From contig NZ_FXEG02000005.1 of assembly GCF_900176255.2 (NCBI RefSeq), positions 1,054,001 to 1,118,000 on the forward strand: 64,000 bases of DNA, read 5' to 3'. The position numbers and the translations under genes were made by a program. A model generated the notes under the pieces. It did not search any database and was not told the DNA's origin. It saw nothing but the letters and a program-made list of their open reading frames with translations. Of the stretch, positions 35,938 through 44,109 are shown in pieces. How positions within the stretch are numbered: the stretch's first letter is position 1; each line of letters opens with the position of its first letter. The DNA comes from Mycobacterium ahvazicum (GTDB lineage: Bacteria > Actinomycetota > Actinomycetes > Mycobacteriales > Mycobacteriaceae).

Positions 35938-37011
35938 TCAGACTGCAACCTCGTGGTGGCGAGTTTGATTGCCCCCGCGGCGTTTGGCTTCATACATGGC
36001 GTTGTCGGCATGGGCGACCACCTGGCGAAACGCTTCGTCGGCATAATCGGTGACCATGTCGCGCAACGCCAGGGCGGCGATTCCGACGCTGGCGGTCACG
36101 GGGTCGTCGATTGCGGCCACGGCGTCACAGAGGTACAGACCCCACTCGGGCCGCTGTTCCGCCGTCACGATTTCGGCGATCAAGAATTCCTCCCCACCGA
36201 CGCGACCGACGATGGCGGTGTCGCTGCAGGCGGTGTTCAATGCGCCGGCAACCGCGACCAGCGCCTCGTCACCGGCGGCGTGTCCGCGGGTGTCGTTGAG
36301 GGTTTTGAACCGGTCCAGGTCGATCATCGCCACCATCAAAAACATGTGGTTGGCGCCGACGAGCATCCGCCCCACAACGGCCCGATCGCAGGCGCGCCGA
36401 TTCAGCAGGCCCGTCAACGGGTCGCGGTTGGCGCGCAATAGATCAACCCAGAGTGCGCGCACGACGATCTGGATGGCCAACGGGACGACCGCGTTGAGTT
36501 CGAGGACCAGAAAGCAGCCGGTGAACGCCAGCATCACTTGCCCCGCGGCGGCCAGACGCGCCGCTTCCACGGCGGCAATGGTGAAGGCCAGGCCAAAATT
36601 CAGGGCCATGTACTTGGCGGTGTGGAAGAACGCGAGGTAGCCGCCCGTGACCGCCATGGCTGAGCAGGCCATCAGTCCTACTAGCGGCTGGGGTTGCCAT
36701 ACGCAGCCGAGGCCGATGATCACGCTGCCGGTCAAAACGAAGAAAAGAGATTGCCGGCGGGTGGGCCACCCGCGCAACCACAGCGCGGCCATGGTCAGAC
36801 CGATCGCCGCGGCCAAGACCGAATAGGCCAGCGCCAAAGGCCGCAGCGGCAAGGTCTGATCCAACCACACGTTGGCCGGCACGAGCACCAACGAGCCCGC
36901 CACCCCGGCCAACAGCCTGCGTGTGTTGGAACCCAACCCGTGCGATTGCAAATAGCCTGTCAGCCAATCGAAATGGTGGTCCTGCTCCCACCACGTCGCC
37001 AGCCGCGTCAT
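35938..37011 (-). CDS. Membrane GGDEF protein (probable diguanylate cyclase)
   Basis: A 357-residue protein: residues ~30-190 contain about six membrane helices (MASE-like sensor), and the C-terminal half is a GGDEF domain with DPLTGLLNRR, the metal Asp in MIDLDRFK (residues 229-236) and the active signature GGEEF at 272-276. The RxxD product-inhibition site expected five residues before GGEEF reads SxxA, so c-di-GMP feedback is probably absent. It likely makes c-di-GMP in response to a membrane signal. ATG 37011 starts the soluble head; the longer frame is unsupported. Confidence 0.88.
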   Translation of the reverse strand: MTRLATWWEQDHHFDWLTGYLQSHGLGSNTRRLLAGVAGSLVLVPANVWLDQTLPLRPLALAYSVLAAAIGLTMAALWLRGWPTRRQSLFFVLTGSVIIGLGCVWQPQPLVGLMACSAMAVTGGYLAFFHTAKYMALNFGLAFTIAAVEAARLAAAGQVMLAFTGCFLVLELNAVVPLAIQIVVRALWVDLLRANRDPLTGLLNRRACDRAVVGRMLVGANHMFLMVAMIDLDRFKTLNDTRGHAAGDEALVAVAGALNTACSDTAIVGRVGGEEFLIAEIVTAEQRPEWGLYLCDAVAAIDDPVTASVGIAALALRDMVTDYADEAFRQVVAHADNAMYEAKRRGGNQTRHHEVAV

Positions 37012-37231
37012 CGTTCTGCCCCTCCCGGACTCACTAGCCCCACGAACTACGCGGCCGGTTGCCACCGAGTGAGTTGGGTCACAGTAAATAGGATCGCGGG
37101 TTACAAATGCCCCGAATCGCCGAGAAAGCCAGGGCGGATGGCCGCACCGGCAACGCGCCAACCGGGCGCGGCGGCGGTCGAGGCTTCCTGGTGCTGGCAC
37201 TCACCCGCGATTCTTCGCGGGAAGCTATTGG

Positions 37232-37318
37232 CGGTGGCGGAGGGATTTGAACCCTCGGACGGTTTTAGCCGTCACACGCTTTCGAGGCGTGCTCCTTAGG
37301 CCGCTCGGACACGCCACC
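37232..37318 (-). tRNA. tRNA-Ser (anticodon CGA)
   Basis: The minus strand folds as a class II tRNA: acceptor GGTGGCG pairs with CGCCACC, discriminator G at 37232; the anticodon stem CACGC/GCGTG encloses loop CTCGAAA with anticodon CGA (reads UCG); a long variable arm (GACGG...CCGTC) precedes the T arm with GGTTCAAATC. 87 bases, CCA not encoded. It separates the variable left part of the window from the conserved block. Confidence 0.95.
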
Positions 37319-37347
37319 GCCGAGCAGCTTACAGAACCAGTAGCCAC

Positions 37348-37806
37348 TCACCCCAATCGCTGGCGGGCGAAGAACTCCTCCAGTGGCGCGGCGCACTCCG
37401 CAGCGAGCACCCCGCCACGCACCTCGGGACGGTGATTGAGCCGACGGTCGCGGACCACGTCCCACAACGATCCGACCGCACCGGTCTTGGGCTCCCACGC
37501 GCCGAACACCAGCCGCGCGACACGCGCCAGCACCAGCCCACCCGCGCACATCGTGCAGGGTTCGACGGTGACCGCCAGCGTGGCTCCCTCCAGCCGCCAC
37601 CCATCGCCCAGCACGGTGGCCGCGGCGCGGATCGCCAGGACTTCCGCGTGCGCAGTCGGATCACCAAGGGCCTCACGGGCATTCACCGCACGGGCGAGTT
37701 CGGTGCCGTCGGCGGCGAAAATCACCGCACCGATCGGCACATCGCGGGGGCCCGCCGTCGCGGCGGCCGCCAGCGCGGCACGGATCAGATCCTCGTCAGT
37801 GATCAC
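37348..37806 (-). CDS. tadA: tRNA-specific adenosine deaminase
   Basis: A 152-residue zinc deaminase that converts A34 to inosine in tRNA-Arg(ACG); that tRNA is encoded in this window at 62363-62435. The catalytic H53-A-E55 and the zinc pair C84-x2-C87 (PCTMC) are present, with the VNAREALGDPTAHAE substrate loop. GTG 37806 overlaps the stop of the next gene upstream (GTGA). Equivalent to Rv3752c. Confidence 0.95.
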   Translation of the reverse strand: MITDEDLIRAALAAAATAGPRDVPIGAVIFAADGTELARAVNAREALGDPTAHAEVLAIRAAATVLGDGWRLEGATLAVTVEPCTMCAGGLVLARVARLVFGAWEPKTGAVGSLWDVVRDRRLNHRPEVRGGVLAAECAAPLEEFFARQRLG

Positions 37807-38324
37807 CGACCGAGGCGGTCGATCACCGCCGACAGCTCGTCGGCGAAGCCCATCTCGCGCGCGATGCGGCCCAACTGCTCGTCGGCGTACAGGTCGGACT
37901 CGTCGAGGATGACGCCCAGAACGGCCTCGGGCAGACCGATGTCGGACAGCAGCCCGAGATCGCCTTCTTCGAACGGTTCCGAGTCCTCGAGGTCTTCGGG
38001 ATCGATGTCGGCGTCCAGGTTGTCCAGAACTTCGGCGGCGATGTCGTAGTCCAATGCCGCCGTCGCATCCGACAACAGCAACCGGGTTCCAGACGGCGCC
38101 GGGCGCACGATGACGAAGAACTCGTCGTCGATGTCGAGAAGCCCAAAGACCGCTCCCGCACTGCGCAGTTCACGCAGCTCTGTCTCGGCGGCAGCCAGAC
38201 TCGTCAGCGAATTGGGGGCCATCACCGAGCATCGCCATTGGCCCTCTTCGCGCACCACGGCGATGCCAAAGCCGTCCGGTGTATCCACGGACGGGCCTTG
38301 CGTTGCGGCCCGCTCTCGTCCCAT
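37803..38324 (-). CDS. tRNA adenosine deaminase-associated protein
   Basis: A 173-residue soluble acidic protein that is regularly encoded directly before tadA in actinobacteria (Rv3753c-type). It has a mixed alpha/beta start (GFGIAVVREEGQWRCSVM, FFVIVRPAP) and a very acidic middle (NLDADIDPEDLEDSEPFEEGD). Function unknown; the four-base overlap with tadA suggests a joint role. Confidence 0.88.
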   Translation of the reverse strand: MGRERAATQGPSVDTPDGFGIAVVREEGQWRCSVMAPNSLTSLAAAETELRELRSAGAVFGLLDIDDEFFVIVRPAPSGTRLLLSDATAALDYDIAAEVLDNLDADIDPEDLEDSEPFEEGDLGLLSDIGLPEAVLGVILDESDLYADEQLGRIAREMGFADELSAVIDRLGR

Positions 38325-38427
38325 GGGCGCCTACGCTAGTCGCTGACCAGGCGGCTTGACCAGACAGCGCAAACCAGCAGGGGGACCTCCAGCCGCCGTT
38401 GTCGACCCGCTGTGCCAACCTAGGTCT

Positions 38428-39411
38428 GTGTCGTGGACGGCGACTGGGACCGGGAACAAGCCCCCGGTGTGTGTCCTCGGGTTGGGACTTATCGGTGGTT
38501 CGCTCATGCGCGCGGCCGCGGCAGCCGGCCGGGACGTGTTCGGCTACAACCGCTCGGTAGAGGGCGCGCGCGGCGCAGTTGCAGACGGCTTTGTCGCATC
38601 GACAGAGCTCGCCGACACGTTGGCGCGCGCCGCCGATACCGGTGCCCTGATCGTGCTGGCGGTGCCGATGCCCGCCTTGCCGGCGATGCTCGCCCACGTC
38701 AGCGACCTGGCCCCAAATTGCCCTCTCACGGACGTCACCAGCGTCAAGACGGCGGTCCTCGACGAGGTGGTCGCGGCCGGTCTGCAGGACCGCTTCGTCG
38801 GCGGTCACCCGATGACGGGCACCGAGAGCTCGGGTTGGGCGGCCGGCCATGCCGGATTGTTCACGGCGGCACCGTGGGTTGTCAGCGTCGACGACCACGT
38901 GGACCCGGTCGTCTGGTGGATGGTGATGACGCTGGCGCTGGATTGCGGCGCGGCCGTGGTGCCGGCCAGATCCGACGAACATGACGCCGCGGCGGCCGCC
39001 ATCTCGCATCTGCCGCACCTGCTCGCCGAGGCGCTGGCGGTGACGGCCGCAGAGGTGCCGCTGGCCTTCGCGCTGGCCGCCGGGTCCTTCCGGGACGGCA
39101 CCAGGGTGGCGGGCAGCGCCCCGGACCTGGTGCGCGCGATGTGCGAAGGCAACACCGCCCATCTGCTCACCGCCGTCGACCGGGTGATGGACCTGCTCAG
39201 CCGTGCCCGCGACTCGCTGGATTGGGACAACTCGGTGGCCGAACTCGTCGAGGCGGGCCATGCCGCGCGAACGCGCTACGACCGCTTCCCGCGCTCCGAC
39301 ATCTTCACCGTCACAATCGGCGCGGACGGCTGGCGCCAAGAGCTCGCCGCCGCCGGCCGGGCGGGCGGGGTGATCAGATCCGCTCTGCCAATCCGGGATA
39401 GTCCACGATGA
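38428..39411 (+). CDS. tyrA: Prephenate dehydrogenase
   Basis: A 327-residue NAD-dependent TyrA. The dinucleotide fold GLGLIGGSLMRAA is near the N-terminus and the substrate region VGGHPMTGTESSGWAAG carries the catalytic His. It converts prephenate to 4-hydroxyphenylpyruvate for tyrosine synthesis. GTG 38428 (VSWTATGTG) was chosen to match the Rv3754-type protein. Its 3' end overlaps the convergent gene by 38 bases. The downstream hisC2 may supply the final transamination. Confidence 0.93.
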   Translation: MSWTATGTGNKPPVCVLGLGLIGGSLMRAAAAAGRDVFGYNRSVEGARGAVADGFVASTELADTLARAADTGALIVLAVPMPALPAMLAHVSDLAPNCPLTDVTSVKTAVLDEVVAAGLQDRFVGGHPMTGTESSGWAAGHAGLFTAAPWVVSVDDHVDPVVWWMVMTLALDCGAAVVPARSDEHDAAAAAISHLPHLLAEALAVTAAEVPLAFALAAGSFRDGTRVAGSAPDLVRAMCEGNTAHLLTAVDRVMDLLSRARDSLDWDNSVAELVEAGHAARTRYDRFPRSDIFTVTIGADGWRQELAAAGRAGGVIRSALPIRDSPR

Positions 39412-39970
39412 ACCCGTCCGCATCGACGCTCACCGTGGTGTCGGCGACCGGTGAGTGCAGCTTGATCCCCGCACCGCCGCCGGAGCTGGCGTAACTCACC
39501 GTGGCCGCGGTGACGGTCATGTCCGGCACGTTGACGTAGACCACCGGCAACGTGATGGTTTCGGCCCGCTCGTGTAGCCCCAGCCGCCGGATGGGCAGCG
39601 CGTTGAAGAACGGGCTGAATACGACGTCGACGTCGAGTGCACCGTTGTACCCTTCGCGACGCTCGCCCTGGTGGTCGGTGACCATCCACATGTTCTCTTC
39701 GTCGCGGGAGATGGCAAGCTGGCGCTCCCGCTCGGCCAGGGTGATCGTCAGCCCGAACCTCTTGGTAGCCCCGGTTTCATCGGTCTGCACTTCGTAGAAA
39801 GCGCCGAATGCCGGGTTCGTCGCGGTAGCCGCGGCCACGATGCGTCCGGCCGCTCTAATCCGCTTGCCGGACACCTGTACTCGCACCGATTCCATGCGCG
39901 AGATGTCCGGTGCACGCCAGGTCAGCATCGCGGGCCAGACGCTGCCGGTCGGGTCAGAGGGGCTGTTCAC
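39374..39970 (-). CDS. Putative glycolipid-binding protein (DUF1089, Rv3755c-type)
   Basis: A 198-residue protein beginning with GTG 39970 (VNSPSDPTGSVWPAMLTWRAPD). The repeated beta pattern with MESVRVQVSGKRIRAAG, MWMVTDHQGER and LPVVYVNVPDMTV matches the DUF1089/glycolipid-binding family, proteins thought to bind lipids. No signal peptide. The length agrees with the ~199 residues of the M. tuberculosis protein. It lies five bases downstream of proZ and may be in the same transcript. Confidence 0.85.
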   Translation of the reverse strand: MNSPSDPTGSVWPAMLTWRAPDISRMESVRVQVSGKRIRAAGRIVAAATATNPAFGAFYEVQTDETGATKRFGLTITLAERERQLAISRDEENMWMVTDHQGERREGYNGALDVDVVFSPFFNALPIRRLGLHERAETITLPVVYVNVPDMTVTAATVSYASSGGGAGIKLHSPVADTTVSVDADGFIVDYPGLAERI

Positions 39971-39975
39971 ACTCC

Positions 39976-40719
39976 CTACCGTAAGACGTGCCCACCCACT
40001 ACGGCAGGCTGGTCGGCAACTGGGTCCGCCGTCACATCGATTCGTCGACGAGGCCTGCGCAATCGCCCGGTGCCGGGCACCGAAACCCAGACCGCCATTG
40101 CCAGCAGGCCGTCGAGGATCAGCGCGAGCCCGGCCACCATCAACGCGCCGACCAAGGCGAGTTGGAATTCGCGTTCTTTGATCCCGTCGATCAGGTAGCG
40201 GCCGAGCCCACCGAGACTGGCATAAGCGGCCACCGTCGCGGTGGCAACGACCTGCAGCGTCGCGTTGCGCAACCCGCCGAGAATCAACGGCATCGCGTTG
40301 GGCGTCTCGACGCGCAGCAGCACCTGGGCCTCCGTCATACCCATCGCGCGGGCGGCGTCGACCACCACCGGATCGACGTTGGCGATGCCCGCGTAGGTTC
40401 CGGCCAGCAGCGACGGCACACCGAGCAGCATCAGGGCAACCAGCGGCGGCCCGAGCCCCAGGCCGAACATCAGCACACCCAGCAGCAGCACCCCGAGTGT
40501 CGGCAATGCGCGCAGTCCGTTGACCGCACCCACCACCAGCAGCGTGCCGCGGCCCGTGTGGCCGATCACCATCCCGATCGGGATCGCGATCAACGCCGAT
40601 GCGCCCACCGCCAGGGCGGTGTACTCCAGGTGCTCCAAGATGCGCGCGGCGAGGCCGACCGGACCGGTCCAGTTGTCGACGGTCAGCAGATAGGACACCG
40701 CCTGCTGGACGAAATTCAT
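39976..40719 (-). CDS. proZ: Glycine betaine/proline-type ABC transporter permease
   Basis: A 247-residue permease with about six membrane helices and the EAA loop (DAARAMGMTEAQVLLRVETPNAMP in part: AARAMGMTEAQVLLRVE). Last permease gene of the proXVWZ order, overlapping proW by four bases. Together they import quaternary ammonium osmolytes or related compounds. Confidence 0.92.
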   Translation of the reverse strand: MNFVQQAVSYLLTVDNWTGPVGLAARILEHLEYTALAVGASALIAIPIGMVIGHTGRGTLLVVGAVNGLRALPTLGVLLLGVLMFGLGLGPPLVALMLLGVPSLLAGTYAGIANVDPVVVDAARAMGMTEAQVLLRVETPNAMPLILGGLRNATLQVVATATVAAYASLGGLGRYLIDGIKEREFQLALVGALMVAGLALILDGLLAMAVWVSVPGTGRLRRPRRRIDVTADPVADQPAVVGGHVLR

Positions 40720-41399
40720 CGTGCACCACCGACGACCGGAGCCAGCACGGACCGGCGCGTGGCCGCACCCGCGTGGGACCAGGGGGTGGCGAACCGGCCG
40801 GCCAGCACGATCAACATGTCGATCACGACCGCCAACATGAACAGCGCGATGATGCCGGCCAGGATCTGATCGCTCTTGTCGGTCTGATACCCCTCGGTGA
40901 ACCAGGTACCCAGGCCGCCGATGCCGATCACCGAACCCACCGACACCATCGCGATATTGGTCACCACGACCACCCGCAACCCCGCGATCATGACCGGGAT
41001 CGACAGCGGCAGCTCAACTTTCAGGACCCGTTTGACGGACGAGTAGCCGACAGCGGTGGCGGCGTCGCGGACCTGGGCCGGCACCGCGTCCAGCGCCTCG
41101 AGCACCACGCGCACCATCAGCGCGGCGGTGTACGCGGTGAGCGCGACGAGGACGTTGGCCTCGTCCAGGATTCGGGTTCCGATAAGCACCGGCAGGGCCA
41201 CGAACAACGCCAGCGACGGCACGGTGAACACCACACTGGCGGTCGCCGTCGTCAGCCGCCGCGGAATCGGAGCACGCTGTACCAGCACCCCAAGCGGCAC
41301 CGCTATCAGCAACCCAATCAGCACCGGTACCAGAGACAACCGCAGATGGATCACCGTCAGCGTCCAGGCGTCGCCGAGATGGGTGAACAGATAGTGCAT
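40716..41399 (-). CDS. proW: Glycine betaine/proline-type ABC transporter permease
   Basis: A 227-residue permease with ATG 41399 (MHYLFTHLGDAWTLTVIHLRL), two bases after the proV stop. Contains the DAATAVGYSSVKRVLKVELP EAA loop and GIGGLGTWFTEGY near the end, typical of the ProW/OpuBB group. Pairs with ProZ as the membrane channel. Confidence 0.93.
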   Translation of the reverse strand: MHYLFTHLGDAWTLTVIHLRLSLVPVLIGLLIAVPLGVLVQRAPIPRRLTTATASVVFTVPSLALFVALPVLIGTRILDEANVLVALTAYTAALMVRVVLEALDAVPAQVRDAATAVGYSSVKRVLKVELPLSIPVMIAGLRVVVVTNIAMVSVGSVIGIGGLGTWFTEGYQTDKSDQILAGIIALFMLAVVIDMLIVLAGRFATPWSHAGAATRRSVLAPVVGGAR

Positions 41400-41401
41400 G
41401 G

Positions 41402-42493
41402 TCAGATCCGCCGCTGGTGTTCGACCTCGGCCAGCACGTCGGCAGCCAGCACCCCGCCGATGAACCTGCCTTCCCCGTCGACGGCGATCCCCACCGTCGA
41501 GGGCGACGACAGCGCCGCGTCCAGCGCTTGGCTGAGGTTGCCGCCGGGCCGGAACAACGCACTGATGCCGCTCATGCTGTCGGGCAACGACGCGCCACCG
41601 CCGTGGCGCCGCAGGCCCTCGCCGTCGATCCAGCCCAACGGACGGCCGTCGTCGTCGACCACCACCGCCCAGCCGGTCAGCGGACGATCGATAAGGTCGC
41701 TGACCGGGAGCGTGTCGACGGCATGCAGCGGCAGACCATTCGCCTTGATCAGCTGCAGCCACCGGTAGCCGCGGCCGAGGCCGATGAATCTCGATACGAA
41801 ATCGTTGGCCGGCCGTGAAAGTAGTCGGGTGGGTTCGTCGTACTGCTGCAGCGCGCCGCCACGGCCAAAGATCGCGACCCGGTCGGCGAGTTTGAGCGCC
41901 TCGTCGATGTCGTGTGTGACAAACACGATCGTCTTGTGCAGTTCGTTTTGCAGGCGCAGTATTTCGTTCTGCAGCTCAAGACGAACCACGGGGTCGACGG
42001 CCGAGAATGGCTCGTCCATCAACAGGATTGGCGGATCGGCGGCCAGTGCGCGTGCCACGCCGACGCGTTGTTGTTCTCCGCCGGAGAGCTGCGCCGGGTA
42101 GCGGTTGGCAAGTTTGGCGTCCAGCCCGACGCGTTCCAGCACCTCGTAGGCCGCCCTGCGGGCCTGCCGGCGGGGTTGCCCCCGCAGGACGGGCACGGTC
42201 GCGACGTTGTCGATCACCCGCTGATGCGGCATCAGCCCGGCATGCTGGATCACGTAACCGATTCCGAGCCGCAGCTGCACTGGGTTGACACCTCTGACGT
42301 CCTGGCCGTCGACGGTAATGGTGCCCGACGTCGGCTCGACCATTCGATTGATCATCCGCAGCGCGGTGGTCTTGCCGCTCCCGGAGGAACCCACGAACAC
42401 CGTCAGCTTGCCGTTGGGGACCGCCAGGCTCAGTCGATGGACGGCGTTGGTCCCGTCGGCGAATGTCTTGCAGACATCGTCGAAGACGATCAC
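41402..42493 (-). CDS. proV: Glycine betaine/proline-type ABC transporter ATP-binding protein
   Basis: A 363-residue ATPase: Walker A GSSGSGKTT, Q-loop, signature LSGGEQQRV, Walker B ILLMDEPFSAVDP and the H-loop VTHDIDEAL, followed by tandem CBS domains (about residues 255-363) that in relatives sense ionic strength. GTG 42493. Order proX-proV-proW-proZ as in Rv3759c-Rv3756c. Confidence 0.95.
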   Translation of the reverse strand: MIVFDDVCKTFADGTNAVHRLSLAVPNGKLTVFVGSSGSGKTTALRMINRMVEPTSGTITVDGQDVRGVNPVQLRLGIGYVIQHAGLMPHQRVIDNVATVPVLRGQPRRQARRAAYEVLERVGLDAKLANRYPAQLSGGEQQRVGVARALAADPPILLMDEPFSAVDPVVRLELQNEILRLQNELHKTIVFVTHDIDEALKLADRVAIFGRGGALQQYDEPTRLLSRPANDFVSRFIGLGRGYRWLQLIKANGLPLHAVDTLPVSDLIDRPLTGWAVVVDDDGRPLGWIDGEGLRRHGGGASLPDSMSGISALFRPGGNLSQALDAALSSPSTVGIAVDGEGRFIGGVLAADVLAEVEHQRRI

Positions 42494-42515
42494 CGTCTAA
42501 CCCCCACACCGGTCG

Positions 42516-43463
42516 TCATTGCGTAATCGGATGGTTGAAGCCGTTGTCCCGCACCCAGTTTCGTGCGGCCTGGTCGGGGTCGATGCCGGAGTTGCCCGCC
42601 ACGGCGGCGTTGAGACCGGCCAGACCCTCAGTGGTCAGCTTGGCCGAGACCGCATCCAGGACATTCTTGAGGCGATCGGACTTCTTCTGCGAATTCACCA
42701 GCGGCACGATGTTGCCGGCCACGAAGTTGTGTTCGGGGTCCGCCAGCACCGCCAGATGGTTCTGTGCGATCGCCGGCGATGTGGTGAAGATGTTGGCCGC
42801 GTTCACCTTTCCCTCCACCAGTGCGCGTACTGTCACCGCTCCGCCGCCGTCGTTGATCGCGATGAAGTTGCCGGGACTGATGTTGAGCAAGTATTTCTGC
42901 CGTAGCCCGGGCAGGCCGGACGACCGGTTCTCGAAGGCCGACGGCGCCCCGAATTTCACCTCCGCCGAGTGTGCGGCCAGATCGCCGATGGTTTTGAGGT
43001 TCCACGCGGCGGCCGTGCGGCCCGTGACGGTCACCGTGTCGGTATCCGACGCCGGCGACGGTGTCAGAACCGACAGGTCACCGGGCAACTTCTGATAGAG
43101 CTCCAATTCCACCGCGTCGAGCATGGTCGCGGTCGAGTCGGGTGCGAAGTAGCGCAGCAGATTGCCGACATACTCCGGTACCAAATCGATGGAATGGTCT
43201 TTGAGCGCCGGGATATACGTCTCGCGGCTGCCGATGCCCATCCGCCTTCCCACGTCGAAACCATTGGCCTGCAACGTTTGTGCATAGATCTCGGCAATGA
43301 TCTGCGATTCCGGGAAGTCGGCCGATCCGATCACGATGGATTTCATGCTGCGCGTCTCCGGCGCCAGCGGATCGGAATTGCTGCACGACGCGGCGAGGCC
43401 GCTGACCACGAGGCACGCTGCCGCGGGGATAATCACGCGGAGCAGGCGCCGCAGCATCCTCAT
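42516..43463 (-). CDS. proX: Osmoprotectant-binding lipoprotein
   Basis: A 315-residue periplasmic-binding lipoprotein. The signal sequence MRMLRRLLRVIIPAAACL continues into VVSGLAASC, where the Cys would be lipidated. The mature part starts with IVIGSADFPESQIIAEIYAQ, typical for OpuBC/ProX type II binding proteins. ATG 43463 gives the expected length; the longer frame lacks a signal. It captures substrate for the ProVWZ complex. Confidence 0.93.
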   Translation of the reverse strand: MRMLRRLLRVIIPAAACLVVSGLAASCSNSDPLAPETRSMKSIVIGSADFPESQIIAEIYAQTLQANGFDVGRRMGIGSRETYIPALKDHSIDLVPEYVGNLLRYFAPDSTATMLDAVELELYQKLPGDLSVLTPSPASDTDTVTVTGRTAAAWNLKTIGDLAAHSAEVKFGAPSAFENRSSGLPGLRQKYLLNISPGNFIAINDGGGAVTVRALVEGKVNAANIFTTSPAIAQNHLAVLADPEHNFVAGNIVPLVNSQKKSDRLKNVLDAVSAKLTTEGLAGLNAAVAGNSGIDPDQAARNWVRDNGFNHPITQ

Positions 43464-43566
43464 AACGCTGACAGTAACGGCATCACACGCCGGGCGCTGT
43501 GGCCATGAAGCAGGCGGTTTGCGCGGTTTGGTTTCATTCTCGCCAGGATGGGACAAAGATGAATCT

Positions 43567-44109
43567 ATGAGCAGCCCCGACCCTGGCTTGCCGGGCAACC
43601 CGCCGCATAAGCCCACTGCGGCGCATCCCGCCGAGCCCACGAGACGCTACGCTATCTCGTATGCCGTCTTCCGCATCCCACGAGCCGAGGGCGGCGTCGT
43701 TTCGCCACCGTCTCTTTTTTCTCCTTTCACTCCTCTGCCATTTCTTCCACTCGTATCCTATGTTCATGCTTCCCCTGTGCCTCCCCCAGCGCCTCCCGGC
43801 GGCGTGAAACCGCCCCATGCGGCCACCCACCCCAAGGAACCGGCCATCGGGTTCACCCGCGCCGGCGCGCTGTGGTCCGCACTGATCGCGGGCTTCCTGA
43901 TCCTGATCCTGTTGCTGATCTTCATCACGCAGAACACGACATCGACGCCGTTTCAGTTCTTGGTCTGGCATTGGAGCCTGCCGCTAGGCGTGGCCATCCT
44001 GCTGGCGGCGGTGGTTGGCGGCCTGCTCACGGTGGCCGTCGGCACCGCACGGATTCTGCAGCTGCGTCGCGCGGCCAAGAAACATCACGCGGCGGCGGTG
44101 CGCGACTAA
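43567..44109 (+). CDS. LapA-domain membrane protein, sequence corrupted by adapter insertion
   Basis: The frame encodes 180 residues. The ends look genuine: MSSPDPGLPGNPPHKP at the start and, from about residue 75, a LapA/DUF1049 domain with two membrane helices (LWSALIAGFLILILLLIFIT and LPLGVAILLAAVVGGLLT) and a basic tail. The M. tuberculosis counterpart Rv3760 is, from memory, only about 113 residues. The extra ~60 residues (from about residue 22) are encoded by a stretch that begins with an exact Nextera adapter (43631-43671) and continues as pyrimidine-rich noise to about 43785. The frame remains open only by chance. The true gene is intact at its ends but its middle is not real. Confidence 0.8.
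   Translation: MSSPDPGLPGNPPHKPTAAHPAEPTRRYAISYAVFRIPRAEGGVVSPPSLFSPFTPLPFLPLVSYVHASPVPPPAPPGGVKPPHAATHPKEPAIGFTRAGALWSALIAGFLILILLLIFITQNTTSTPFQFLVWHWSLPLGVAILLAAVVGGLLTVAVGTARILQLRRAAKKHHAAAVRD
43631..43671 (+). other. Illumina Nextera adapter read-through (assembly artefact)
   Basis: CCGAGCCCACGAGAC (43631-43645) is the Nextera Read 2 transposon end, GCTACGCT (43646-43653) is i7 index N709, and ATCTCGTATGCCGTCTTC (43654-43671) is the P7 side. The three parts abut in the exact order of a library adapter. This is not mycobacterial DNA. Confidence 0.95.

Noticed and set aside
43651..43790. A novel low-GC insertion domain in the LapA-like protein
   Set aside because: The stretch begins with a complete Nextera adapter and index, so it is an assembly artefact.
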